Source of the DNA: Gammaproteobacteria bacterium
Lineage (GTDB): Bacteria; Pseudomonadota; Gammaproteobacteria; Pseudomonadales; Pseudohongiellaceae
Length of the DNA: 37,715 bases
Assembly: GCA_009922595.1 (NCBI GenBank)
Contig: RFVC01000019.1
Span: forward strand, 1 to 37,715
Direction of reading: 5' to 3'
The position numbers and the translations under genes were made by a program. The notes beneath the pieces were generated by a model. That model was not told where the DNA came from. It did no database searches and worked only from the letters and a program-made list of their open reading frames with translations. Shown here in pieces: positions 26,254 through 37,686 of the stretch (its first letter is position 1; each line of letters opens with the position of its first letter).

Positions 26254-27483
26254 ATGAACGATTTTCAGGCAGTCATCAAGGGGCTATTGGGTCGTGAAGA
26301 GGTTTCGGCAGACAGTCGACTGATCAGCAACCATACCCGCAATACCACCGTGTTGGTAACAGGAGCCGGGGGCTCAATCGGCCAGGAGCTCTGCCGTCAA
26401 CTGGTTAAATATCAACCCGCAACGATCATCCTTTTCGAACGTTCTGAATTTGCACTCTATGCTGTTGATACAGAGCTCAGGGAACTGGCTTCGCTCCAGG
26501 ATAATGCGCAGTGCATTGATATCGTCCCAGTTCTGGGCTCTATCAGGAACAGGGCTCTGGTAGAAAAAGTCATCAAGCGTTTCTGTGTCGATACTATCTA
26601 CCATGCTGCTGCCTACAAGCAGGTTCCAATGCTTGAGCGAAATGTTATTGCCGGAATTCAGAATAATATTTTCGGCACCCTGGACATGGCCAAGGCCGCT
26701 GAAAAACTCAGGGTAAAAAACTTCATACTTATTTCAACAGATAAGGCTGTTCGTCCTGTGAATGTCATGGGGGCAACCAAACGTTTTGCTGAACAGATCT
26801 TGCAGTCCTTGAATGCCCGCGGCAGCAGGACCTGCTTTTCCATGGTCAGGTTCGGCAATGTCCTGGGATCATCCGGTTCGGTATTGCCGCTCTTCAGGAA
26901 ACAGATACTCAATGGCGGTCCTGTCACGGTAACGCATCCAGAAGTGACCCGGTATTTCATGACGTCAGAGGAGGCGGCCCTGCTCGTAATTCAGGCAGGT
27001 GCTCTGGCAAGGGGCGGTGAGGTGTTTGTTCTGGATATGCAGGAACCCCTTCGTATCGCCGACATGGCTAGAAAAATGATCGGACTTATGGGTTACCGCG
27101 TCTGTGATAGCTGTGAGCAGGGAAAATGTGACTGCCGAAAAGGTGTTTCCATCAAATACACGGGACTGCGACAAGGTGAGAAACTATTCGAGGAGTTACT
27201 GATTGGTAAAACCGTTGCAGGAACCGCACATCCAAAAATCATGCGCGCGGTAGAGGCTTTTCTCGACTGGCAGGCATTGCAGTCATTACTTGAGCGACTT
27301 GAAGTGGGATGCGCCGGCATGCGCCAGAACATAATCAGGGATGCCCTGGATGAGGCCGTAGAGGGCTTCAGGGACAGAGTTGTGCTGCAGGAACAAGTTG
27401 CAATCCCGGACTACGAAGAGAGTATTGAACCCTTACTAGATCAGGACTTTCGCTCATGCAATGTCGCGGAAATGGCCCACTAA
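26254..27483 (+). CDS. WbpM-type UDP-GlcNAc 4,6-dehydratase, catalytic half only
   Basis: Extended-SDR nucleotide-sugar dehydratase. The Rossmann motif TGAGGSIG is at 36-43, HAAAYKQVPMLE at 118-128, and the catalytic serine/methionine/lysine set is S161 (in STDKA), M172 and K176 (MGATK). Methionine in place of tyrosine is the pattern of the large membrane-bound WbpM class, not of short FlaA1-type enzymes. WbpM proteins run to about 650 residues with four N-terminal helices and a first Rossmann domain; this one has 409 and starts at the linker (LLGREEVSADSRLI), so the whole N-terminal half is absent. A cysteine cluster (C284, C287, C292, C294) sits in the variable loop before YTGLRQGEKLFEEL. 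ATG at 26254 has AATAGGAT upstream. The product could make a UDP-4-keto-6-deoxy sugar for the WbpL-like enzyme. Confidence 0.88.
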   Translation: MNDFQAVIKGLLGREEVSADSRLISNHTRNTTVLVTGAGGSIGQELCRQLVKYQPATIILFERSEFALYAVDTELRELASLQDNAQCIDIVPVLGSIRNRALVEKVIKRFCVDTIYHAAAYKQVPMLERNVIAGIQNNIFGTLDMAKAAEKLRVKNFILISTDKAVRPVNVMGATKRFAEQILQSLNARGSRTCFSMVRFGNVLGSSGSVLPLFRKQILNGGPVTVTHPEVTRYFMTSEEAALLVIQAGALARGGEVFVLDMQEPLRIADMARKMIGLMGYRVCDSCEQGKCDCRKGVSIKYTGLRQGEKLFEELLIGKTVAGTAHPKIMRAVEAFLDWQALQSLLERLEVGCAGMRQNIIRDALDEAVEGFRDRVVLQEQVAIPDYEESIEPLLDQDFRSCNVAEMAH

Positions 27484-27580
27484 TTACCAATCCGCTGACT
27501 TGCATTCGGCACATGCGTAGGCATTGGCGACTTGAGTTGTTTCAAAGCACTAAGGTTAGCGGGGCAGAGAAAAAAGAAAT

Positions 27581-27655
27581 TGGCTGCCCAACCTGGACTC
27601 GAACCAGGAACCAAGTGATTAACAGTCACCTACTCTACCATTGAGCTATTGGGCA
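27581..27655 (-). tRNA. tRNA-Asn (anticodon GTT)
   Basis: Cloverleaf read on the minus strand: acceptor TGCCCAA pairs with TTGGGCA, discriminator G (the asparagine identity base), and CCA is encoded (complement of 27581-27583). The anticodon arm GGTGA-CTGTTAA-TCACT has anticodon GTT (complement of 27621-27623). The T arm shows GGTTCGAGTCC. A T-rich run follows the 3' end. It marks the far edge of the O-antigen-like locus. Confidence 0.97.
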
Positions 27656-27704
27656 GCAACTCAAACGCCCGGAAATACCGGGGCCTCACTTTTCGAGAAC
27701 GCGA

Positions 27705-27733
27705 ATACTAATTAGTTATCCCCAAAGCGTCAA
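27705..27733 (-). promoter_or_regulatory. Promoter of tRNA-Asn
   Basis: On the minus strand TTGACG (complement of 27728-27733), a 17-base spacer and TAGTAT (complement of 27705-27710), about 50 bases ahead of the tRNA. A G+C-rich stretch (CGCG) after the -10 box is like the discriminator of stringently controlled stable-RNA promoters. Confidence 0.8.
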
Positions 27734-27873
27734 TACTCAGCCCTAAAATATCTCGCAAGCCAGGCATTTGCTGGAGCCAATCACTCTACTGCCCAAAATT
27801 AACTCGCAGGCAGCAATGAATTACGAAGATATTCTTCATACAATAGCGGGTTTCCTTCGTATACCAGCAGATT

Positions 27874-29901
27874 ATGGATAAAGCATTCTCCCTTAAGGCT
27901 GATTTTGAACCTGCCGGCGACCAGCCCGCGGCCATCAGCCAGCTCCTGGAAGGGCTGGAAGACGGACTGGCGGTCCAGACACTGCTCGGAGTAACAGGGT
28001 CAGGCAAGACATTCACCATCGCCAATGTGATTGCTGAGTCCCAGAGGCCGGCCCTAATCATGGCGCCTAACAAGACCCTTGCAGCCCAGCTTTATGGCGA
28101 GTACAAGGACTTCTTTCCAGACAACGCGGTGGAATATTTCGTCTCCTACTACGACTACTACCAGCCTGAGGCTTATGTGCCCTCGTCAGACACCTATATC
28201 GAGAAAGATGCGTCTATAAATGACCATATTGAGCAGATGCGCTTGTCGGCGACCAAGTCGCTGCTGGAAAGGCGAGATGTCATCGTGGTGGCGACTGTGT
28301 CATCTATATACGGTCTTGGAGATCCCACCCAGTATCTCAACATGGTCCTTCACCTTAACGTTGGCGGGAAGCTGGACCAGCGTGTGCTGCTGAGGCGTTT
28401 GGCAGAGCTGCAGTACAGTCGCAACGACATGGAGCTCCATCGTTCGGCTTATCGAGTCCATGGCGACGTGATCGACATTTATCCTGCTGAATCTGAAACC
28501 AATGCCATCCGCATAGAGCTTTTTGATGACGAAATAGAAAGCCTTGCCTGGTTTGATCCGCTCACCGGCGTAGTAATCCAGAAAGTGCCGCGGTTGACGG
28601 TTTTTCCAAAATCCCATTACGTGACCTCCAGGGATATCATGCAAAACGCCGTGGAGGATATAAAAGTTGAGCTGCAGGAACGTCTCTCTGTACTTGAAAA
28701 GAATAATCGTCTTGTTGAGGCACAGCGCCTGGCGCAGCGGACGCAGTTTGATCTGGAAATGATCCGTGAGCTTGGTTACTGCACGGGGATTGAGAATTAT
28801 TCCCGGTATCTCTCAGGACGCCAGCAAGGGGAACCTCCGCCAACGCTTTTTGACTACCTGCCGGATGATGCCATCGTAGTGGTGGATGAATCCCATGTCG
28901 GCATTCCACAGATCGGCGCCATGTACAAGGGAGACCGTTCCCGCAAGGAAACGCTCGTGGATTATGGCTTCAGACTGCCCTCGGCACTCGACAACAGGCC
29001 ATTGCGTTTTGAGGAGTGGGAAGCCATCACGCCCCAGCTCATATTTGTCTCTGCGACCCCGGGGCCATATGAAGAGGAAAAACAGGGCCAACTCGTGCGC
29101 CAGGTGGTGCGACCCACCGGGCTCGTGGATCCGGAAATTGAAGTCAGGCCGGCGCTGCACCAGGTGGATGATCTACTGTCAGAAGTAAAACAGCGGGTAG
29201 AGAAGGAGGAGCGTATCCTGGTAACCGTGCTCACCAAGCGCATGGCCGAAGACCTGACAGACTACCTGGCTGAAAATGGGGTGAGAGTACGTTACCTTCA
29301 TTCCGATATTGACACGGTCGAGCGTGTTGAAATTATCCGGGATCTGCGTCTTGGCGTTTTTGATGTACTGGTTGGCATCAACCTGCTGAGAGAAGGTCTC
29401 GATATTCCCGAAGTTTCTCTAGTAGCCGTACTAGATGCTGATAAGGAAGGCTTCCTCCGTTCTGAGCGCTCACTGGTCCAGACGGTTGGCCGGGCGGCCA
29501 GAAACCTGCATGGTAAGGCTATTCTTTATGCAGACGAGATAACAGGGTCGATAAAACGCGCGATAGATACCACCGAGGAAAGGCGCACTATCCAGCAGGA
29601 ATTCAATATCACGCACAACATCACCCCGGAAGGAATCAGCAAGGCGGTGGCCGATATTATGGAAGGCGCCTCTCATGTTCCCGGCAGCGCAAGGCGCAGC
29701 TACAAGGACCTGGCCAAAGTGGCCGAAAAGGGCGGAGACTACCAGGCTTCCCTGGCCGCGATGACGCCCGCTCAACTGGAGAAGGAGATAGCCTCGCTGG
29801 AGTCCAAGATGTTTGAGCATGCCAAAAACCTGGAGTTCGAAGAGGCAGCGAAAGTCAGGGATCAGATCAATACGATCAACGATCAGTTCGTGCTTTCCTG
29901 A
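27874..29901 (+). CDS. uvrB: Excinuclease ABC subunit B
   Basis: Damage-verification helicase of nucleotide excision repair, working with UvrA and UvrC. Walker A GVTGSGKT is at residues 39-46. The [21 protein letters not shown] segment near 90-112 forms the beta-hairpin that clamps DNA, and DEAD-type motif VVVDESH lies near residue 335. Helicase motifs continue to QTVGRAARN, and the C-terminal UVR motif ([25 protein letters not shown]) contacts UvrC. The 675 residues are full length. ATG at 27874 has only a weak RBS. The 390 bases before it hold tRNA-Asn and its promoter on the other strand and no other gene. Confidence 0.98.
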   Translation: MDKAFSLKADFEPAGDQPAAISQLLEGLEDGLAVQTLLGVTGSGKTFTIANVIAESQRPALIMAPNKTLAAQLYGEYKDFFPDNAVEYFVSYYDYYQPEAYVPSSDTYIEKDASINDHIEQMRLSATKSLLERRDVIVVATVSSIYGLGDPTQYLNMVLHLNVGGKLDQRVLLRRLAELQYSRNDMELHRSAYRVHGDVIDIYPAESETNAIRIELFDDEIESLAWFDPLTGVVIQKVPRLTVFPKSHYVTSRDIMQNAVEDIKVELQERLSVLEKNNRLVEAQRLAQRTQFDLEMIRELGYCTGIENYSRYLSGRQQGEPPPTLFDYLPDDAIVVVDESHVGIPQIGAMYKGDRSRKETLVDYGFRLPSALDNRPLRFEEWEAITPQLIFVSATPGPYEEEKQGQLVRQVVRPTGLVDPEIEVRPALHQVDDLLSEVKQRVEKEERILVTVLTKRMAEDLTDYLAENGVRVRYLHSDIDTVERVEIIRDLRLGVFDVLVGINLLREGLDIPEVSLVAVLDADKEGFLRSERSLVQTVGRAARNLHGKAILYADEITGSIKRAIDTTEERRTIQQEFNITHNITPEGISKAVADIMEGASHVPGSARRSYKDLAKVAEKGGDYQASLAAMTPAQLEKEIASLESKMFEHAKNLEFEEAAKVRDQINTINDQFVLS

Positions 29902-29958
29902 GTGCTTGTAAAACAGCCCTGAGTTCGTTTAAAGCAAACCCCTATATTGCTGTAATTC

Positions 29959-29987
29959 TTGTAGTTTATTGCCCCAGTCACTATAAT
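29959..29987 (+). promoter_or_regulatory. Promoter of tRNA-Val
   Basis: TTGTAG (29959-29964), a 17-base spacer and a perfect TATAAT (29982-29987), about 80 bases ahead of tRNA-Val. It may also read into thrS. Confidence 0.75.
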
Positions 29988-30068
29988 CGCCAGCTCTTTT
30001 AACCGGGCCGTCACAAGTGACCCGATTGACAAAGTAAAAGGGAAAGAAGTCCGCTAGGTTTGATTCTC

Positions 30069-30145
<77 letters not shown>

Positions 30146-30242
30146 ATCTCCAGTTCTTTTCGGCAAACCATCCCGGCGCTGTTAACAGCGGAAAAGAGCT
30201 ATTGCTGATTCTTTCTGACAGATATTTTTAAACAGGTTGCAA

Positions 30243-32174
30243 ATGGTTGCCATAACCCTGCCTGACGGCAGTCAGAAATCATTCGATGATGCGGTAACAG
30301 TCCTGCAGGTGGCAGAATCCATCGGCCCAGGCCTGGCCAAGGCTGCTCTTGCCGGTAAGGTTAATGACGAACTTGTGGATCTTTCCTACCAGATTGAGAA
30401 TGACAGTGATCTTGCCATCGTAACCGGGCGTGATGAAGACGGCCTGGAAGTTATCAGGCATTCCTGCGCGCATCTCATGGCTAATGCCGTTCAGAATCTT
30501 TTTCCTGAAGCACAGGTCACTATTGGCCCTGTCATCGAAAACGGTTTCTATTACGATTTTGCCTACGAAAGACCATTCACGCCTGAAGATCTTGAGGCTA
30601 TCGAAAAAGAGATGCAGCGTCTTGCCAAGGAAAACGTTTCGGTAGAACGTTCCGTCCTGAGCCGGACAGATGCTGTAGCCCTGTTCGACAAGATGGGCGA
30701 GAAGTACAAAGTTGAAATCATTGAAAGCATTCCGGGGGAAGAGGAACTCTCTTTTTACAAGCAGGGCGAGTTCATTGATCTTTGCCGCGGACCCCATGTG
30801 CCAGCAACCGGCGCCATCAAGGCATTTAAATTGATGTCAGTGGCCGGTGCCTACTGGCGCGGGAATTCCAGCAATGAGATGCTGCAGCGTATTTACGGTA
30901 CAGCCTGGAATGACAAGAAAGACCTTAAGCAGTACCTGCACATGCTGGAAGAGGCTGAGCGCCGCGACCATCGCAAGCTTGGTAAACGTCTCGAGTTATT
31001 CCATTTCCAGGAAGAGGCTCCTGGAATGGTGTTCTGGCATCCGAAAGGCTGGGAGATATATCAGATTGTTCGCCGATACATGCAGCAGCTCTGGAAAGAC
31101 AATGGCTACCAGGAAATTAATACGCCACAACTGGTGGATTACACCCTGTGGGAGAAGTCCGGCCATGCTGACAAGTTTTCTGAAGAGATGTTCAGCGTTG
31201 AGTCTGATAATCGCATGTACGCGATCAAGCCTATGAACTGTCCCTGTCATATCCAGGTCTTCAACCAGGGGCTAAAGAGTTATCGCGATCTGCCTCTGCG
31301 GCTGGCCGAGTTCGGCTCGTGTCATCGCTACGAGCCTTCCGGTGCTATGCATGGCTTGATGCGTGTGCGCAGTTTTACGCAGGACGACGCGCATATCTTT
31401 TGTGCACGTGAGGATATCCAGTCTGAAGTCGCAGCATTCATAGAACTGGTCAACAAGGTATACAACGATTTTGGTTTCGAGGAAGTGCTCCTCAAGCTTT
31501 CCACTCGCCCTGAAAAACGGGTAGGCGAGGATGAACTCTGGGATGAAGCTGAACAGGCACTTGAAACAGCGCTTAACAATACCCGCAAGCCCTGGGACCT
31601 GCAACCGGGTGAGGGAGCCTTCTATGGACCTAAAATTGAGTTCACCCTGAAGGACTGCATGGGCAGACATATGCAGTGCGGAACCATCCAGGTGGATTTT
31701 TCCATGCCTGGGAGGCTGGGGGCCGAGTTTGTCACCGAGGACAATTGCCGTGCGACTCCCGTGATGCTGCACAGAGCTATCTTCGGTTCTTTTGAGCGCT
31801 TTATCGGTATTCTGATCGAACATTATGAAGGAGCATTTCCAACCTGGTTGTCCCCGGTTCAGGCGGTTGTACTCAATATTACGGACAAACAGTCCGATTA
31901 TTGCCAAAAAGTGGTGAATTCCTTGCAAAACAAGGGCTTCCGGGTCGAATTCGACTTGAGAAATGAAAAAATCGGCTTTAAAATCCGCGAGCACACGCTT
32001 CAGAAGGTCCCCTACCTCTTGGTAGTGGGCGATAAAGAAGTCGAAGCAGGCACGCTGGCTGTTCGTGACAGGACCGGTACTGACCTTGGAGTAATGACTA
32101 TCGATGAATTCTCGGTTTTATTGCAACAGGATGTAGACCGACTCGGACGTGCTGTTGAGTCAGCTGCAAACTAA
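30243..32174 (+). CDS. thrS: Threonine--tRNA ligase
   Basis: Class II synthetase charging tRNA-Thr. Residues 1-60 form the TGS domain ([13 protein letters not shown]), about 60-225 the editing domain ([20 protein letters not shown]) that hydrolyses Ser-tRNA-Thr, then the catalytic core, whose zinc ligands are C333, H384 and H510, each one position before those of E. coli ThrS, and a C-terminal anticodon-binding domain. I start at ATG 30243 (643 residues), which has ACAGG six bases upstream; a TTG at 30237 is in frame but lacks spacing. infC follows after 38 bases, the conserved thrS-infC-rpmI-rplT order. Confidence 0.97.
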   Translation: MVAITLPDGSQKSFDDAVTVLQVAESIGPGLAKAALAGKVNDELVDLSYQIENDSDLAIVTGRDEDGLEVIRHSCAHLMANAVQNLFPEAQVTIGPVIENGFYYDFAYERPFTPEDLEAIEKEMQRLAKENVSVERSVLSRTDAVALFDKMGEKYKVEIIESIPGEEELSFYKQGEFIDLCRGPHVPATGAIKAFKLMSVAGAYWRGNSSNEMLQRIYGTAWNDKKDLKQYLHMLEEAERRDHRKLGKRLELFHFQEEAPGMVFWHPKGWEIYQIVRRYMQQLWKDNGYQEINTPQLVDYTLWEKSGHADKFSEEMFSVESDNRMYAIKPMNCPCHIQVFNQGLKSYRDLPLRLAEFGSCHRYEPSGAMHGLMRVRSFTQDDAHIFCAREDIQSEVAAFIELVNKVYNDFGFEEVLLKLSTRPEKRVGEDELWDEAEQALETALNNTRKPWDLQPGEGAFYGPKIEFTLKDCMGRHMQCGTIQVDFSMPGRLGAEFVTEDNCRATPVMLHRAIFGSFERFIGILIEHYEGAFPTWLSPVQAVVLNITDKQSDYCQKVVNSLQNKGFRVEFDLRNEKIGFKIREHTLQKVPYLLVVGDKEVEAGTLAVRDRTGTDLGVMTIDEFSVLLQQDVDRLGRAVESAAN

Positions 32175-32212
32175 GCAGCAAAAGTTGCAATGAGTTAAAA
32201 CGGAGAATTTTT

Positions 32213-32755
32213 ATTATCAAACGCGATAGCGACAAATCCAGAAAAGCACTGGTTAATGAAGAGATAGACAGTGATCCTGTCCGTCTGATTCTGTCCGAAG
32301 GGACACAGCAAGGTGTCGTCTCCCTCCAGGAAGCCCGCGAAATAGCAGAAGCTGAAAAACTGGATCTTGTTTTAATTTCTCCGGATGCTGATCCACCTGT
32401 ATGCAAAATCATGGATTATGGCAAACATGTGTTTGAGCTGAAGAAGCAAAAGGCTGCTAACAAGAAAAAGCAGCGTGTGATTCACGTAAAGGAGATGAAG
32501 TTCAGACCAGGGACGGAAGAAGGAGATTATCAGGTAAAACTACGCAACCTGATACGTTTCCTCAGTGGTGGGGACAGGGCCAAGGTTTCATTAAGATTCC
32601 GCGGTCGTGAGATGGCCCACCAGGAGCTCGGTGCAGAGATGATGCAGCGCATCAGGAAAGATCTCGAGGAGTATGGCACTGTCGATCAGGAACCCAAGAT
32701 GGAAGGTCGGCAAATAACCATGGTCCTGGCACCGGTCAAGAAAAAGAAGCAGTAG
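32213..32755 (+). CDS. infC: Translation initiation factor IF-3, AUU start
   Basis: Binds the 30S subunit, prevents premature joining of 50S and checks the start codon. The first in-frame ATG, at 32411, would remove the N-terminal domain. The frame is open upstream to ATT at 32213, with GGAG (32202-32205) seven bases before it, giving 180 residues, the E. coli length, beginning [18 protein letters not shown]. The N-domain includes [38 protein letters not shown]; the linker is lysine-rich and the C-domain holds [24 protein letters not shown] starts on infC are known: IF-3 rejects them, so the protein limits its own synthesis. rpmI follows 118 bases later. Confidence 0.96.
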   Translation: MIKRDSDKSRKALVNEEIDSDPVRLILSEGTQQGVVSLQEAREIAEAEKLDLVLISPDADPPVCKIMDYGKHVFELKKQKAANKKKQRVIHVKEMKFRPGTEEGDYQVKLRNLIRFLSGGDRAKVSLRFRGREMAHQELGAEMMQRIRKDLEEYGTVDQEPKMEGRQITMVLAPVKKKKQ

Positions 32756-32873
32756 TACTTTCCCATACCGAATTACTGGTTCTTCTCGTAATACTGGGAG
32801 GAATGGGGAACTGCTTCATATTATTAATTGTATGGGCCCAAGTTGGGCTGCCATAAATGCGGAGTATCAGAAG

Positions 32874-33068
32874 ATGCCTAAAGCAAAAGTCCATAGCGGC
32901 GCGGCGAAACGGTTTAAGAAAACCGGTGCCGGAATCAAGCGCAAAAGCGCTTACAAAAGCCATATCCTCACCAAGATGACTACCAAGCGTAAGCGTCAGT
33001 TGCGCGGTACCCAGCAGGTTAATCCTGCCGATATGGGTAACGTGAAACGTATGCTGCGTCTTGATTAA
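32874..33068 (+). CDS. rpmI: 50S ribosomal protein L35
   Basis: Small basic ribosomal protein of 64 residues starting [18 protein letters not shown] and ending in the [11 protein letters not shown] tail. ATG at 32874 has GGAG upstream; an in-frame ATG at 32832 would add 14 residues foreign to the family and is rejected. The 118-base leader after infC could carry the L20-binding structure known to repress rpmI-rplT in other bacteria, but I could not verify a fold. Confidence 0.97.
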   Translation: MPKAKVHSGAAKRFKKTGAGIKRKSAYKSHILTKMTTKRKRQLRGTQQVNPADMGNVKRMLRLD

Positions 33069-33096
33069 CAGTCTCAACAATACAGAGGATTAAATA

Positions 33097-34519
<1,423 letters not shown>

Positions 34520-34521
34520 CC

Positions 34522-36897
34522 ATGCAATTCAGTGAACAGTGGTTAAGAGAATGGGTCAGTCCTGATATAGACACGGACACCCTGGTGGCTCAACTGACAA
34601 TGGCCGGCCTCGAAGTCGAAGGTGTTAACAATGCTGCGGGTGAATTCAGCGGCGTGATTGTGGCTGAAGTCACTGCTGTGAACCCACATCCCGATGCTGA
34701 CAAACTCCTTGTTTGCCAGGTCAATACGGGGTCTGAAACGCTCCAGGTGGTGTGTGGCGCCCCCAATGTAGCAGCCGGCCAGAAGATACCTTATGCCACT
34801 ATTGGAGCCGTGCTTGGGCCCGACTTTAAGATCAGAAAAGCCAAGCTGCGCGGTGTGGAATCGTTTGGCATGATTTGCTCGGAAGAGGAACTGGGTCTGG
34901 CCGAACAATCCTCAGGCATAATGGTGCTCACTGAAGGTGCAGTACTAGGCCAGGATATCCGAGAACACCTCAACCTGAATGATCCTCTTATCGAGGTGGA
35001 TTTGACGCCGAATCGTGGTGATTGTCTCAGCATGACGGGCGTCGCGAGGGAAGTAGGGGTGTTGAACAACTTACCTGTGAAATGGCCTAAAAAGCACCAG
35101 GTCCCTGCTCAGCTGGATGAAACGTTTCCCATAAAGCTGGATGCCCCAGAGGGCTGTCCACGGTACCTGGGCAGAATCATCCGCAATATCAATCAGCAAG
35201 TCGAATCCCCTCTCTGGATGCAGGAAAAACTTCGCCGTAGCGGCATCAAAAGCATTGATCCCGTCGTGGATGTCACCAATTATGTCCTCATGGAGCTTGG
35301 TCAGCCCATGCATGCATTTGATTTTGATAAGCTTGACGCTGGTATCCGCGTAAGAATGGCTAAAAAAGATGAAAAACTGACCTTACTCGATGGAAAAGAA
35401 GTCACCCTAACGCCAGAAACCCTGGTCATCGCGGACGAAAACAAGGCGCTGGCTATAGCCGGTGTAATGGGCGGACTTGATAGTTCTGTTCAGACATATA
35501 CCAGACATATCTTTTTGGAGAGTGCGTTCTTCACGCCAACAACTATTGCCGGGAAGGCCCGTTCGTACGGCCTTCAGACAGATGCGGCCCATCGTTATGA
35601 AAGGGGAGTTGACTATAATATGCCCAGGCAGGCGATGGAGAGGGCTACCCAGCTATTGCTTGAGATTGTGGGTGGTGAGCCTGGACCAATTATCGAAGCC
35701 GTGGAAAGTCTGCCTGAGGCCAAATCAGTCACTTTGCGTGCTGAACGCATTGAGCGTGTCCTCGGCATCACACTGAACGCCGACACTGTTGAGAAAAACC
35801 TGACGGGACTGGGCTTTGAGTTGCTTAAAAAGACCGATCAGGGCTGGCGCTTTGGCGTCCCTTCCTGGCGGTTTGATGTCTCTATTGAAGAAGACCTGAT
35901 CGAAGAACTTGCCCGCATATACGGATATGACCAGTTACCGGTCACTGAGCCGCTAGGCCGGTTCAGCCTGAAGCCTCACCAGGAAGCCAGCGTAGGTTTG
36001 CCGAAAATACAGGAACAACTTACCGCACTGGGCTACCAGGAGGTCATTACCTACAGTTTTGTCGACCGAACACTGGAAGATGTTCTGGGCACCGATGAGT
36101 CAATGCTGTTGCCGCTGGCAAATCCGATTTCGCAGGATATGGGGGTGATGAGGACAAGCCTCTGGCCAGGCTTGTTGGGGGCTTTGCAGCATAATCTTCA
36201 CCGCCAGCAGGGACGGGGGAGAATCTTCGAATCTGGCCTAGTATTTTATCATAAAAACAATGAGATAAATCAAAAACTTAAAGTGGCTTGTGCGCTTTGG
36301 GGTGAGCACTTTCCAGAACAATGGAGGGCCGAAAACAAGCCAGTCGATTTCTTTGATATCAAGGGCGATGTGGAAGCGCTGCTGGATCTGACTCTGGATG
36401 TTGACAGCATAAAATTTGTAGCCGGTGAACATCCGGCGCTTGAACCGGGCCAGACGGCGCAGGTTTGCCGGAATAACAAAATTCTCGGTTGGGTTGGCGC
36501 ATTATCCGCCAAAGCCCAGCAACACATTGATATTCCTGGAAAAATATATGTAATGGAGCTAGACATGACGCTCCTGGCACCCGCTGTTTTGCCCATTTAC
36601 AGGGAGTTGTCGCGCTTCCCCTCCGTGCGCCGAGATATTGCGCTGGTGATCGATGCTGCCCAGGAGACAGGCCCCGTGGAAGCACTGATCCGGGAGAAGG
36701 CCGGAGAATTCCTGACTCATATCGTTATTTTTGACGTTTATCAGGGCCAAAATATTGGAAAAACTAAAAAAAGTCTTGCTTTGGGCTTGACCTTCCAGCA
36801 TCCTTCACGCACTCTTACGGATGAAGAGATAAATGCAATAATTGATAGCTGTATCAAGGATCTAGAAGCACAATTTAATGCTGAGTTAAGGATGTAA
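34522..36897 (+). CDS. pheT: Phenylalanine--tRNA ligase beta subunit
   Basis: Editing and tRNA-binding subunit of PheRS. Domains in order: an N-terminal EMAP-type tRNA-binding domain (about residues 40-150, VTAVNPHPDADKLLVCQV), the B3/B4 editing domain (about 200-380, RSGIKSIDPVVDVTNYVLMELGQPMHAFD), B5 (about 400-470), the catalytic-like core (RRDIALVIDA at about 709) and the C-terminal ferredoxin-fold anticodon-binding domain. It has 791 residues, the usual length. ATG at 34522 sits behind GGGGGA at the pheS end. Confidence 0.97.
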   Translation: MQFSEQWLREWVSPDIDTDTLVAQLTMAGLEVEGVNNAAGEFSGVIVAEVTAVNPHPDADKLLVCQVNTGSETLQVVCGAPNVAAGQKIPYATIGAVLGPDFKIRKAKLRGVESFGMICSEEELGLAEQSSGIMVLTEGAVLGQDIREHLNLNDPLIEVDLTPNRGDCLSMTGVAREVGVLNNLPVKWPKKHQVPAQLDETFPIKLDAPEGCPRYLGRIIRNINQQVESPLWMQEKLRRSGIKSIDPVVDVTNYVLMELGQPMHAFDFDKLDAGIRVRMAKKDEKLTLLDGKEVTLTPETLVIADENKALAIAGVMGGLDSSVQTYTRHIFLESAFFTPTTIAGKARSYGLQTDAAHRYERGVDYNMPRQAMERATQLLLEIVGGEPGPIIEAVESLPEAKSVTLRAERIERVLGITLNADTVEKNLTGLGFELLKKTDQGWRFGVPSWRFDVSIEEDLIEELARIYGYDQLPVTEPLGRFSLKPHQEASVGLPKIQEQLTALGYQEVITYSFVDRTLEDVLGTDESMLLPLANPISQDMGVMRTSLWPGLLGALQHNLHRQQGRGRIFESGLVFYHKNNEINQKLKVACALWGEHFPEQWRAENKPVDFFDIKGDVEALLDLTLDVDSIKFVAGEHPALEPGQTAQVCRNNKILGWVGALSAKAQQHIDIPGKIYVMELDMTLLAPAVLPIYRELSRFPSVRRDIALVIDAAQETGPVEALIREKAGEFLTHIVIFDVYQGQNIGKTKKSLALGLTFQHPSRTLTDEEINAIIDSCIKDLEAQFNAELRM

Positions 36898-36993
36898 AGT
36901 CAGCATCAAATGAACAGAACTGCTTCGCTTCAAGGAAGAAGCAATAGGTGAGGAGTCTTTGGAAAATCGAATCAAGAGATGGGGTGGGTTTAC

Positions 36994-37299
36994 ATGTCCG
37001 GTGCACTGACTAAAGCGGAAATGGCAGAACGCCTGTTTGACGAAATGGGTCTTAACAAGCGCGAAGCCAAGGAACTCGTTGAACAGTTTTTCGAAGAAAT
37101 CAGGCAGTCCCTGGAATCTAATGAGCAGGTAAAGTTATCCGGATTTGGTAATTTTGATCTGCGCGACAAGCGCCAGCGTCCAGGCCGCAATCCCAAAACC
37201 GGGGAAGAAATTCCTATCCAGGCCCGCCGAGTCGTCACCTTCAGGCCCGGCCAGAAACTGAAATCAAGAGTAGAGAATTATGCTGGAACCGAGTCATAA
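36994..37299 (+). CDS. ihfA: Integration host factor subunit alpha
   Basis: Alpha half of the DNA-bending IHF heterodimer, used in transcription, replication and site-specific recombination. It contains [33 protein letters not shown] and [14 protein letters not shown], the alpha-type arm. I prefer ATG at 36994 (101 residues, [10 protein letters not shown]), close to family length and preceded by GGGGTGGG; an in-frame ATG at 36979 would add five residues. Its end overlaps the next gene by 20 bases. Following pheT is the standard gammaproteobacterial position. Confidence 0.96.
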   Translation: MSGALTKAEMAERLFDEMGLNKREAKELVEQFFEEIRQSLESNEQVKLSGFGNFDLRDKRQRPGRNPKTGEEIPIQARRVVTFRPGQKLKSRVENYAGTES

Positions 37300-37636
37300 C
37301 GCGGTATTGCCAGAAATTCCGGCTAAACGCTACTTCACCATCGGTGAGGTTAGCGAACTGTGTGATGTAAAACCGCACGTTCTGCGTTACTGGGAGCAGG
37401 AATTCACCCAGCTGAAGCCTGTCAAGCGTCGCGGCAACCGTCGCTATTATCAGCGTCAGGATGTCATGCTGATCCGGCAGATCAGGGAATTGCTCTACGA
37501 GCAGGGGTTCACCATCGGTGGTGCCCGGCAGCAGATGGCCGGTAATGATGTTGAAGATGAAAAACCAGCAGTGAACAAGTCCCTGGTCAAGGACCTTATC
37601 AGCGACGTGGAAGAAGCATTAAAAGACCTTTCCTAA
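37280..37636 (+). CDS. MerR-like transcriptional regulator
   Basis: Short MerR-family DNA-binding protein of 118 residues. The N-terminal winged helix-turn-helix is [27 protein letters not shown], followed by the [34 protein letters not shown] wing and linker. There is no cysteine-based effector domain, only a short acidic tail. A gene of this type sits between ihfA and tRNA-Pro in Pseudomonas and relatives; its target is unknown to me. The start overlaps ihfA by 20 bases, so translation is likely coupled. Confidence 0.93.
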   Translation: MLEPSHNAVLPEIPAKRYFTIGEVSELCDVKPHVLRYWEQEFTQLKPVKRRGNRRYYQRQDVMLIRQIRELLYEQGFTIGGARQQMAGNDVEDEKPAVNKSLVKDLISDVEEALKDLS

Positions 37637-37668
37637 AGTCTGCGCGTCGTTTCTTTCTTCAAATCAGA

Positions 37669-37674
37669 TATAAT
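37669..37674 (+). promoter_or_regulatory. -10 box of tRNA-Pro
   Basis: TATAAT at 37669-37674, 12 bases before the tRNA. No clear -35 hexamer is visible at 16-18 bases upstream. Confidence 0.55.
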
Positions 37675-37686
37675 TCACGCACAATT

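Noticed and set aside
27456-27644. 62-codon ORF after the WbpM-like gene
   Set aside because: It overlaps the end of that gene and reads into tRNA-Asn on the other strand.
27581-27655. tRNA-Asn as an integration site for a mobile element
   Set aside because: No integrase gene and no direct repeat of the tRNA 3' end were seen on either side; the neighbours are ordinary chromosomal genes.
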